Shown one piece after another: positions 17,796 through 24,909 of a stretch of 57,443 nucleotides of DNA. The notes beneath the pieces are model-generated. The model saw nothing but the letters and a program-made list of their open reading frames with translations, ran no database searches and was not told where the DNA came from. Origin of the DNA: CALCMJ01 sp964475415 (GTDB lineage Bacteria; Bacteroidota; Bacteroidia; Chitinophagales; Saprospiraceae). The position numbers and the translations under genes are program-made. The stretch's first letter is position 1; every line of letters starts with the position of its first letter. The stretch spans positions 1 to 57,443 of the forward strand of contig CAYYWZ010000018.1 of assembly GCA_964475415.1 (NCBI GenBank), in the 5' to 3' direction.

Positions 17796-18311
17796 ATGGC
17801 AAAGAATCAAAGAATAAAACCAGCTGAAATGACAGAGCTTAAAGAAAAGCTTGTCAAGTTAAACAGGGTTGCCAAAGTAACTAAGGGGGGTAGAACATTT
17901 AGTTTTTCAGCTCTTGTAGTTGTAGGTGATGGAAAAGGTACTGTTGGACATGGTATGGGAAAAGCTAGAGACGTACAAGAATCTATTGCGAAAGCTGTAG
18001 ATAATGCTAAGAAGAATCTTGTTAAAATTCCAATTCACAAAGGTACAATTCCTCATGCACAGAAAGGAAAATACGGTGCTGGTAAAGTGCTTATCAAGCC
18101 TGCATCGGATGGTACAGGTGTAATAGCAGGAGGGGCAATGAGAGCCGTACTAGAGATAGCAGGTGTGCAGAATGTACTGGCTAAATCTCAAGGATCGTCT
18201 AACCCACATAACGTGGTAAAAGCAACTATTAACGCTTTACAACTACTTAGAAGTCCTGAGATGGTTGCTAGAGATAGAAGAATAGATATAAATACTGTAT
18301 TCAACGGATAA
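17796..18311 (+). CDS. rpsE: 30S ribosomal protein S5
   Basis: S5 acts with S4 in accuracy and lines the mRNA entry channel. The 171-residue product has the N-terminal RVAKVTKGGRTFSFSALVVV segment, where spectinomycin-resistance changes usually map; the loop looks normal. The C-terminal half holds HNVVKATINALQLLRSPEMV. Confidence 0.97.
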   Translation: MAKNQRIKPAEMTELKEKLVKLNRVAKVTKGGRTFSFSALVVVGDGKGTVGHGMGKARDVQESIAKAVDNAKKNLVKIPIHKGTIPHAQKGKYGAGKVLIKPASDGTGVIAGGAMRAVLEIAGVQNVLAKSQGSSNPHNVVKATINALQLLRSPEMVARDRRIDINTVFNG

Positions 18312-18320
18312 TAATATATC

Positions 18321-18500
18321 ATGGCTAAAGTAAAAATCAAGCAAGTAAAAAGTGTAATTGACCGATCTAAGAGGCAAAAAGATACTATGTTAGCTTTAGG
18401 TTTAAAGAAAATGAACCAGGAAGTTATCAAAGAGGCTAGTCCTCAGATTATGGGTATGGTTAGAAAAGTTGAACATTTAATAACAATAGAAGAAGTTTAA
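18321..18500 (+). CDS. rpmD: 50S ribosomal protein L30
   Basis: A 59-residue gene between rpsE and rplO, where rpmD is expected. It starts ATG at 18321, 9 bp after rpsE, and ends TAA at 18498-18500, one base before the rplO start. The translation begins MAKVKIKQVKSVIDRSKRQK and continues with the TMLALGLKKMNQEV helix typical of L30. Confidence 0.96.
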   Translation: MAKVKIKQVKSVIDRSKRQKDTMLALGLKKMNQEVIKEASPQIMGMVRKVEHLITIEEV

Positions 18501-18501
18501 T

Positions 18502-18948
18502 ATGGAACTGCATAATTTAAAACCAGCTGAGGGTTCAACAAAATCTGGTAAAAGAATAGCAAGAGGGCAAGGTTCAGGTAGAGGTGGTACAGCAACTAGA
18601 GGTCATAAAGGTGCTAAATCTAGATCTGGATTTAAGAACAAAAGAAATTTTGAAGGAGGGCAAATGCCTATCCAAATGAGACTTCCGAAGAGAGGTTTCA
18701 AAAGTCCAAATAGAGTTGCGTTTTCTCCTATAAACTTATCTAGACTGCAGGACATCAATGAAAAATTTGGTATTTCTGATATCACTTTTGAAGCATTAGT
18801 AGAAAAAGGTATAGTAAGAAAAGGCGATAAAGTTAAGGTTCTTGCTAAAGGCGAATTGAAAGCTAAAGTTAATATATCTGTGCATGCTATATCTGCAAGT
18901 GCAAAAGAACAAATTGAGGCTAAAGGTGGTGTTGTAACAATATTATAA
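18502..18948 (+). CDS. rplO: 50S ribosomal protein L15
   Basis: L15 is a late assembly protein of the 50S core. The 148-residue product has the glycine/arginine-rich N-terminal arm (GKRIARGQGSGRGGTATRGH) and the C-terminal globular domain ending KEQIEAKGGVVTIL. secY follows after 9 bp. Confidence 0.97.
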   Translation: MELHNLKPAEGSTKSGKRIARGQGSGRGGTATRGHKGAKSRSGFKNKRNFEGGQMPIQMRLPKRGFKSPNRVAFSPINLSRLQDINEKFGISDITFEALVEKGIVRKGDKVKVLAKGELKAKVNISVHAISASAKEQIEAKGGVVTIL

Positions 18949-18957
18949 AAAGAAGAA

Positions 18958-20319
18958 ATGAACAAATTCTTTGAGACTATATCGAATATTTGGAAAATAA
19001 AGGAACTGCGTCAGCGTATTCTTTTTACATTAGCAATATTAGCAATCTATAGGTTTGGCTCATTTGTAGTTCTTCCTGGAGTTAATCCAGCAGCTTTGGC
19101 CAATGCCGCTGCTGAAAGAGGAGCTTCAGATATCCTCGGATTGATTAATTCATTTACAGGTGGTGCATTTAATAATGCAGCAGTTTTTGCATTGGGTATA
19201 ATGCCTTATATAACTGCTTCGATAATTATTCAATTACTTGGATTCGCTGTTCCATATTTCCAGAGATTACAACAGAAAGAGGGAGAGTCGGGAAGAAAAA
19301 AGATTTCGCAGATAACAAGATTACTTACTGTGGCTATTACCTTAGTACAGGGAGGTGGTTATCTTACTATGATAAGTACGACTCCAGGAGCTATAGATCC
19401 TTCAGTGGATATGTCAGTATTCTGGTTAAGTAATATCATTATACTATCAGCAGGTACTGTATTTGCTATGTGGTTAGGTGAAAAAATTACTGATAAAGGT
19501 ATCGGAAACGGTATATCATTATTGATCATGATTGGTATCATCGCTAGTTTACCAACTGTATTTTTTGCTGAGGTAATAAGTCAAATAAACAATAATCTAC
19601 TACTACTGATTTTAGAGATGGCAGTTTGGTTTTTCGTAATTGTAGCTTGTGTACTTGTTGTACAAGGTGTAAGAAGAATACCTACACAATTTGCTAAAAG
19701 AATGGTAGGAAGAGGTGCAGGTTCAGTACCTATGGCAGGAGCGAGGGATTATATTCCTTTAAAAGTTAATGCTGCAGGTGTAATGCCAATAATATTTGCC
19801 CAAGCAATTATGTTTTTACCATTAACTATAACTCAATGGATGTCAAAAGGTGGAACGCCTAGTGATTTTATGCTAAGTTTAGGAAACTGGAAATCAGTAC
19901 CTTATAATGTATTGTTTTTTGTATTAGTAGTTGTATTTACATATGTATATACTGCATTATTAGTAAATCCCCAGCAATATGCTGAATATTTAAAAAGACA
20001 GAATGCATTTATACCCGGTATCAAGCCTGGAAAACAAACACAGGATTTCATTGACTCATTAACGACTAAGGTAACATTGCCTGGATCGATTTTCCTCGGT
20101 TTCATATCTATACTTCCAGCTATCGTAGCTGTATTTGGAGTAAATGATGCTTTTGCCCTATTTTTTGGGGGAACTTCATTATTGATCCTTGTAGGAGTTA
20201 CACTTGATACTTTACAACAAATAGATTCTTATTTGTTAATGAGAAAATATGACGGACTTGTAAAGTCTGGTAAAATAAAAGGAAGAAGCGGCATGCAAGG
20301 CATTGGCGCTCCTATGTAA
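18958..20319 (+). CDS. secY: Protein translocase subunit SecY
   Basis: SecY is the channel of the Sec translocon in the inner membrane. The 453-residue product has ten predicted transmembrane segments. Signature segments include FALGIMPYITASIIIQLL (helix 2), the cytoplasmic loop QQKEGESGRKKISQITR and GVMPIIFAQAIMFLP. It follows the ribosomal genes as in most bacteria. adk is absent between secY and map. Confidence 0.98.
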   Translation: MNKFFETISNIWKIKELRQRILFTLAILAIYRFGSFVVLPGVNPAALANAAAERGASDILGLINSFTGGAFNNAAVFALGIMPYITASIIIQLLGFAVPYFQRLQQKEGESGRKKISQITRLLTVAITLVQGGGYLTMISTTPGAIDPSVDMSVFWLSNIIILSAGTVFAMWLGEKITDKGIGNGISLLIMIGIIASLPTVFFAEVISQINNNLLLLILEMAVWFFVIVACVLVVQGVRRIPTQFAKRMVGRGAGSVPMAGARDYIPLKVNAAGVMPIIFAQAIMFLPLTITQWMSKGGTPSDFMLSLGNWKSVPYNVLFFVLVVVFTYVYTALLVNPQQYAEYLKRQNAFIPGIKPGKQTQDFIDSLTTKVTLPGSIFLGFISILPAIVAVFGVNDAFALFFGGTSLLILVGVTLDTLQQIDSYLLMRKYDGLVKSGKIKGRSGMQGIGAPM

Positions 20320-20331
20320 TATATCCGTTTA

Positions 20332-21141
20332 ATGATATATTATAAAACAGATGAAGAAATAGAGCTAATAAGAAAAAGTTGCTTATTAGTAAGTAAGACT
20401 TTAGCTTTAGCGGGATCACTTCTTAAGCCAGGTGTTACTGGAGAATTTATTGACAAGAAAGCAGAAGAGCTGATTAGAGACCATGGAGCTGTTCCTGGAT
20501 TCAAAGGATATAATGGTTTTCCATCTACACTTTGTATTTCAGTAAATGACCAAGTAGTTCATGGAATTCCTTCTAAAAAGGAATTTGAACCTACAGATAT
20601 AGTAAGTGTAGACTGTGGTGTTTTTATGAATAATTTCTTTGGAGATGCGGCTTATACCTTTGCTCTAGGTGAAGTTGACGAGAAGACAATGGAGTTATTA
20701 GTAACTACTAAAGATTCTTTGTACAAGGGAATAGAGCAAGCGGTTCATGGTAATAGACTTGGAGATATAGGATTTGCCGTACAGAATCATGCAGAGAAAG
20801 TTCATCAATATGGTGTAGTTAGAGAATTAGTAGGTCATGGAATTGGCAAAAATTTACATGAATCTCCAGAAGTTCCTAATTACGGAAAGAGAGGAAGAGG
20901 GGCGATGTTGAAGGATGGATTAGTGATAGCGATAGAACCTATGATTAATTTAGGTAAAAAATCTGTCAAAGTAAAAGACGATAATTGGACTATAGTAACT
21001 AAAGATACTACGCCTTCTGCGCATTACGAACATACTGTTGCTATCAGAAGAACAGAGGCAGATATACTCTCTGATCACACTGAATTAGAAAAAGAGATTA
21101 AAAATAACCCAGAACTTAAGGAAATTACGATAAAAAATTAG
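20332..21141 (+). CDS. map: Type I methionine aminopeptidase
   Basis: Removes the initiator methionine from nascent proteins in the cytosol using two metal ions. The 269-residue product has the pita-bread fold motifs: VVHGIPS, the metal aspartates in VSVDCGVF and FGDAAYTF, metal-binding VGHGIG, the glutamate in AIEPM, and YEHTVAI. It has no N-terminal extension beyond a short leader. It is 12 bp after secY and 24 bp before infA. Confidence 0.97.
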   Translation: MIYYKTDEEIELIRKSCLLVSKTLALAGSLLKPGVTGEFIDKKAEELIRDHGAVPGFKGYNGFPSTLCISVNDQVVHGIPSKKEFEPTDIVSVDCGVFMNNFFGDAAYTFALGEVDEKTMELLVTTKDSLYKGIEQAVHGNRLGDIGFAVQNHAEKVHQYGVVRELVGHGIGKNLHESPEVPNYGKRGRGAMLKDGLVIAIEPMINLGKKSVKVKDDNWTIVTKDTTPSAHYEHTVAIRRTEADILSDHTELEKEIKNNPELKEITIKN

Positions 21142-21165
21142 ATATTTGCACTCCGAAAAAAATGT

Positions 21166-21384
21166 ATGGCTAAACAGGATCTAATAAAACAGGATGGAAT
21201 TATAGAAGAAGCATTGTCAAACGCAATGTTTAGGGTACGTCTTGAGAACGATCATCTTCTTGTTGCAACGATATCAGGAAAGATGAGAATGCACTATATA
21301 AGAATTCTTCCAGGTGACAAAGTTGCTGTGGAGATGTCGCCATATGATTTAAGTAGAGGACGTATAACTTATAGATATAAATAA
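21166..21384 (+). CDS. infA: Translation initiation factor IF-1
   Basis: IF-1 is an OB-fold factor that blocks the A site during initiation. The 72-residue product has KQDGIIEEALSNAMFRVRLE, SGKMRMHYIRILPGDKVAVE and the C-terminal YDLSRGRITYRYK. rpmJ begins one base after the stop. Confidence 0.98.
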   Translation: MAKQDLIKQDGIIEEALSNAMFRVRLENDHLLVATISGKMRMHYIRILPGDKVAVEMSPYDLSRGRITYRYK

Positions 21385-21385
21385 G

Positions 21386-21502
21386 ATGAAAGTAAAAGCA
21401 TCCATAAAGAAGAGATCTGCTGATTGTAAGATCGTAAGAAGACATGGAAAACTCTATGTAATTAATAAGAAGAATCCTAGATTCAAACAAAGACAAGGAT
21501 AA
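21386..21502 (+). CDS. rpmJ: 50S ribosomal protein L36, zinc-ligand-poor form
   Basis: A 38-residue gene directly after infA and 3 bp before rpsM. The protein starts MKVKASIKKRSADCKIVRRH and ends NPRFKQRQG, clear L36 features. Of the four zinc ligands of the C+ form only Cys14 remains; the positions of Cys11, Cys27 and His32 carry Ser, Asn and Arg. It therefore should not need zinc. Confidence 0.96.
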   Translation: MKVKASIKKRSADCKIVRRHGKLYVINKKNPRFKQRQG

Positions 21503-21505
21503 AAC

Positions 21506-21883
21506 ATGGCAAGAATTTCAGGGGTAGATTTACCCAAAAATAAGAGAGGCGTAATCGCATTGACATATATCTATGGAATCGGCAGTAGTACTGCTCAAGA
21601 TTTATTAGAAAAAAATGGGGTTGATGCTAACGTAAAAGTACAAGATTGGTCTGATGAGAATATCAGAGCGATTTCTGCTATGATACAAGCTGACTATACC
21701 GTAGAAGGAGAGTTGAGAAGTGAAGTTCAGACTAACATTAAGAGATTAATGGATATTGCAAGTTATAGAGGTCTACGTCACAGAAAGGGACTTCCTGTGA
21801 ATGGGCAGAGAACTAAAACTAATGCAAGAACAAGAAAGGGTAGAAAGAAAACAGTTGCTAACAAGAAAAAAGCCACTAAATAA
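21506..21883 (+). CDS. rpsM: 30S ribosomal protein S13
   Basis: S13 bridges the 30S head to the 50S subunit. The 125-residue product has RISGVDLPKNKRGVIALTYI, the SYRGLRHRKGLPVNGQRTK motif and a lysine-rich tail. It starts the alpha part of the cluster. Confidence 0.97.
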   Translation: MARISGVDLPKNKRGVIALTYIYGIGSSTAQDLLEKNGVDANVKVQDWSDENIRAISAMIQADYTVEGELRSEVQTNIKRLMDIASYRGLRHRKGLPVNGQRTKTNARTRKGRKKTVANKKKATK

Positions 21884-21895
21884 TATAAACGTCTT

Positions 21896-22276
21896 ATGGC
21901 AAAAACTAAGAAAAAACGTAAGGTTACCGTTGCTCCTGAAGGTTTAGTATACATCAAAGCGAGCTTTAATAACATAATTATATCTATGACTAATAAGTCA
22001 GGTCAAGTAGTATCTTGGGCGTCTGCTGGTAAAGCAGGATTTAGAGGTTCTAAGAAGAATACTCCATATGCAGCTCAGATAGCAGCAGCAGATGCAGCGC
22101 AAGTTGCTTATGATGCTGGAATGCGATATGTAGAGGTATTTGTAAAAGGGCCTGGGTCAGGAAGAGAAGCAGCAATAAGAGCAATAGACGGTAGTGGAAT
22201 AAAAGTTACTAAAATAAAAGATGTTACTCCGATTCCTCACAATGGATGTAGACCTCCAAAAAGAAGAAGAGTATAA
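21896..22276 (+). CDS. rpsK: 30S ribosomal protein S11
   Basis: S11 is in the 30S platform near the E site. The 126-residue product has ASFNNIIISMTNKSGQVVSW, GKAGFRGSKKNTPYAAQ and the C-terminal VTPIPHNGCRPPKRRRV. It lies 12 bp after rpsM. Confidence 0.98.
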   Translation: MAKTKKKRKVTVAPEGLVYIKASFNNIIISMTNKSGQVVSWASAGKAGFRGSKKNTPYAAQIAAADAAQVAYDAGMRYVEVFVKGPGSGREAAIRAIDGSGIKVTKIKDVTPIPHNGCRPPKRRRV

Positions 22277-22308
22277 TTTTTTTAAGAATCTATCAAGATA
22301 TTTTTTAA

Positions 22309-22923
22309 ATGGCAAGATATACAGGACCTAAGACTAAAAAATCAAGAGCATTTGGAGAATCCATTTATGGAAATGACAAAGCCTTCGAAAAAAGGAAATA
22401 TCCACCAGGGCAACATGGTGCAGGTAAAAGAAGAAAGCAAGCCTCTGATTATAAAATTCAATTAACTGAAAAGCAGAAAGCTAAATATACCTATGGTGTA
22501 CTAGAGAAGCAGTTCAGTAATTTGTTTAAGAAAGCAAGTAGTAAGAAGGGAGTTACTGGTGAAGTTTTACTTCAGTTTCTAGAAGCTAGGTTAGATAACG
22601 TAGTTTTCAGACTTGGAATATCGCCTACACGAAGAGGTGCAAGACAATTGGTTTCTCACAAACATATACTTGTAAACGGAATCTTAACAAATATCCCATC
22701 ATACCAATTGAAAGTTGGCGATGTTGTTTCTGTAAGAAATAAATCTAGACATTTGGAAGTGATTCATGATTCTATGAGCAGTTCTACTAACGAAGTTAGA
22801 AAGTGGTCATGGTTAGAATGGAATCCAGAAAGACATGAAGGAAAATTATTGGAATATCCGGAAAGAGAGAAAATTCCAGAAAAGATAAACGAGCAGTTGA
22901 TTGTAGAATTATATTCTAAGTAA
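22309..22923 (+). CDS. rpsD: 30S ribosomal protein S4, cysteine-free form
   Basis: S4 nucleates 30S assembly and binds mRNA at the entry channel. The 204-residue product has KYPPGQHGAGKRRK, the S4 RNA-binding domain (EARLDNVVFRLGISPTRRGA and QLVSHKHILVNGI) and the usual C-terminus. The N-terminal zinc-finger cysteines of some S4 proteins are absent. Confidence 0.98.
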   Translation: MARYTGPKTKKSRAFGESIYGNDKAFEKRKYPPGQHGAGKRRKQASDYKIQLTEKQKAKYTYGVLEKQFSNLFKKASSKKGVTGEVLLQFLEARLDNVVFRLGISPTRRGARQLVSHKHILVNGILTNIPSYQLKVGDVVSVRNKSRHLEVIHDSMSSSTNEVRKWSWLEWNPERHEGKLLEYPEREKIPEKINEQLIVELYSK

Positions 22924-22983
22924 TCATTTGTTGTAAACTATTTTTCTTTATCATTTTTTTAATTTCTACGAAATACATAATTC

Positions 22984-23982
22984 ATGAGTATTCTAAATTT
23001 TCAGAAACCTGATAAAATCTTATTACAAAAAGCAACTGAATTCGAAGGTACATTCGAATTTAAGCCTTTGGAACCTGGTTTCGGTCAAACAGTTGGAAAT
23101 TCTTTAAGAAGAGTATTACTTTCCTCATTAGAAGGGTATGCTATTTCTGCAATAAGAATTGCTGGTGTAGATCATGAGTTTTCTACAATCAAAGGAGTGG
23201 TAGAGGATATGGTAGATATCATACTTAATCTTAAGCAAATAAGAATTAAGTCTGCAGTTACCGATGATGATTCTATAGAAGACAAAGTATATCTTACAAT
23301 AAGTGGAAAAGACGAGTTCAAAGCAGCTGATATAGAAGCATATACTAATGCGTTCAAAGTTATGAATCCTGATTTGATTATTTGTAGAATGGATCCTTCT
23401 GTAAACTTAGAGGTGGAACTTACAGTTACAAAAGGAAGAGGTTATGTGCCAGCAGATGAGAACTTACCGAAAGATGCGCCTATAGGTGTTATACCAGTAG
23501 ATGCAATATATACGCCTATCAAGAAAGTATCTTACGCTATAGAAAATACAAGAGTAGGACAAAAAACAGATTACGAAAAGCTTGTGGTAGAGATTCAGAC
23601 AGATGGTACAATTCATCCGGAAGAAGCTGTAAAAGAAGCGTCTAGAATAATGATTCAACATTTAATGTTGATTACAGATGAAAACATCACATTTGAGGAT
23701 GCATCTAGTAGAGAAGATAATATAGTAGATGAGCATATCTTACACATGAGAAAGCTTCTTAAGACTTCATTAGAAGATCTGGATCTTTCTGTAAGAGCTT
23801 ACAACTGTCTTAAGGCAGCAAAAATTAACTCTCTTGGAGAGATGGTTAAGTATGATACACACGAGCTATTGAAATTTAGAAACTTTGGTAAGAAGTCTCT
23901 AGTAGAGATAGAAGAGTTGTTACAAAACAAAGGTCTTACTTTTGGTATGGATCTTTCAAAATATAAGTTGGACGAAGAGTAA
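22984..23982 (+). CDS. rpoA: RNA polymerase alpha subunit
   Basis: Alpha dimerises to start RNA polymerase assembly and contacts UP elements and activators. The 332-residue product has the N-terminal domain (FEFKPLEPGFGQTVGNSLRR, about 1-235) and a helical C-terminal domain (about 250-325). The latter contains LDLSVRAYNCLKAAKI with the DNA-contact arginine, and FGKKSLVEIEELL. A 117-bp spacer, the largest in the superoperon, follows before rplQ. Confidence 0.98.
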   Translation: MSILNFQKPDKILLQKATEFEGTFEFKPLEPGFGQTVGNSLRRVLLSSLEGYAISAIRIAGVDHEFSTIKGVVEDMVDIILNLKQIRIKSAVTDDDSIEDKVYLTISGKDEFKAADIEAYTNAFKVMNPDLIICRMDPSVNLEVELTVTKGRGYVPADENLPKDAPIGVIPVDAIYTPIKKVSYAIENTRVGQKTDYEKLVVEIQTDGTIHPEEAVKEASRIMIQHLMLITDENITFEDASSREDNIVDEHILHMRKLLKTSLEDLDLSVRAYNCLKAAKINSLGEMVKYDTHELLKFRNFGKKSLVEIEELLQNKGLTFGMDLSKYKLDEE

Positions 23983-24099
23983 TCGTTTTGGCCCGGAACC
24001 AATTTCGGATTTATTTATAATACAGCATATTACCAGCCCTACTGATAAGATAGGCCAACATCAAAGTAGAGAGCATAGTGATGCACAACAAATTCTGTC

Positions 24100-24591
24100 A
24101 TGAGACACGGTAAAAAATTTAACCACTTAGGTAGAAAAAAAGGACACAGAAAAGCCTTATTACAAAATCTAGCCTGTGCACTTATAGAGCACAAAAGAAT
24201 CAATACAACTCTAGCAAAAGCAAAAGCATTAAGAGTATTTGTAGAACCCTTAGTAACAAAAGCTAAGAGCAATACTACTCATGCTAGAAGAACAGTGTTC
24301 GATAATCTTCAAAACAAAGAAGCTATCAAAGAATTATTTTCTACAGTAGCGGATAAGATAGGAGATAGACCTGGAGGATATACTAGGATTATCAAAACAG
24401 GTTTTAGAAAAGGTGATGCTGCTGAAACAGCGATGATCGAGTTTGTAGATTTCAATGAAGTAATGTTAAATGCTACGAAGCCAAAATCAACTGGAAGAAG
24501 TAGAAGAGGAAGAAAGAAATCTTCTGGAGCGACTACAGCAGCAGCGGCGGCAACAGCAGCAACTACAGTTGCTAAGTCTGAAGAAGAATAA
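24100..24591 (+). CDS. rplQ: 50S ribosomal protein L17 with low-complexity tail
   Basis: L17 surrounds the exit tunnel. The first ~120 residues match the family: MRHGKKFNHLGRKKGHRKAL and GDRPGGYTRIIKTGFRKGDA. The last ~40 residues form a basic, then Ala/Thr-rich, then acidic tail (GRKKSSGATTAAAAATAATT, ending EEE), giving 163 residues in all; L17 extensions are common in Bacteroidota. It closes the ribosomal superoperon and is followed by a strong terminator. Confidence 0.97.
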   Translation: MRHGKKFNHLGRKKGHRKALLQNLACALIEHKRINTTLAKAKALRVFVEPLVTKAKSNTTHARRTVFDNLQNKEAIKELFSTVADKIGDRPGGYTRIIKTGFRKGDAAETAMIEFVDFNEVMLNATKPKSTGRSRRGRKKSSGATTAAAAATAATTVAKSEEE

Positions 24592-24620
24592 GAATCCAAT
24601 AAACTTAAATAGGTATAAAA

Positions 24621-24657
24621 AGAGGGAATGCATTTTTTGCGTTTCCTCTATTTTTTT
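24621..24657 (+). terminator. Terminator of the ribosomal superoperon, bidirectional
   Basis: The arms AGAGGGAATGC (24621-24631) and GCGTTTCCTCT (24639-24649) pair over 11 positions with two G-T pairs, around a T-rich loop, and are followed by A and seven Ts. Read in reverse, the hairpin is followed by a run of Ts as well, so it can also stop the convergent VCBS/UnbV transcript. Confidence 0.85.
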
Positions 24658-24699
24658 ATGGCTGTCCAGGTAAGATAATTTTTACATGTAAGTTAAGCC

Positions 24700-24754
24700 T
24701 TGTCAGAATTAGGCGACATTCAAAATAAACAATCTAGTGATGGTGATGATGATG
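24700..24754. repeat. Left copy of a 55-bp duplication flanking the gap
   Basis: Identical over all 55 bases to 24855-24909. It covers the six His codons, the stop codon and 34 bases of downstream sequence of the reverse-strand gene, and ends exactly at the first N. The exact length and position point to two contig ends overlapping by one assembly k-mer rather than to a biological repeat. Confidence 0.9.
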
Positions 24755-24854
24755 NNNNNNNNNNNNNNNNNNNNNNNNNNNNNNNNNNNNNNNNNNNNNN
24801 NNNNNNNNNNNNNNNNNNNNNNNNNNNNNNNNNNNNNNNNNNNNNNNNNNNNNN
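24755..24854. other. Assembly gap of 100 N
   Basis: A run of exactly 100 N, a common default scaffold gap. Because both flanks carry the same 55 bases, the true distance may be zero, with about 155 bp of artificial length. Confidence 0.97.
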
Positions 24855-24909
24855 TTGTCAGAATTAGGCGACATTCAAAATAAACAATCTAGTGATGGTG
24901 ATGATGATG
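24855..24909. repeat. Right copy of the 55-bp duplication
   Basis: Starts on the first base after the Ns and equals 24700-24754. The copy is continuous with the VCBS/UnbV coding sequence, so the right-hand contig owns the gene and the left-hand contig carries only its end. Confidence 0.9.

Noticed and set aside
24700..24909. Flanking 55-bp copies as a target-site duplication or real direct repeat
   Set aside because: They abut a 100-N run on both sides with exact identity, which fits assembly overlap far better than a mobile element; no transposase or terminal inverted repeat is present.
24889..24909. His6-stop as vector or cloning contamination
   Set aside because: The reading frame upstream is a continuous native-type protein and the bases after the stop are AT-rich chromosomal sequence. 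No vector backbone is recognisable, though read mapping would settle it.
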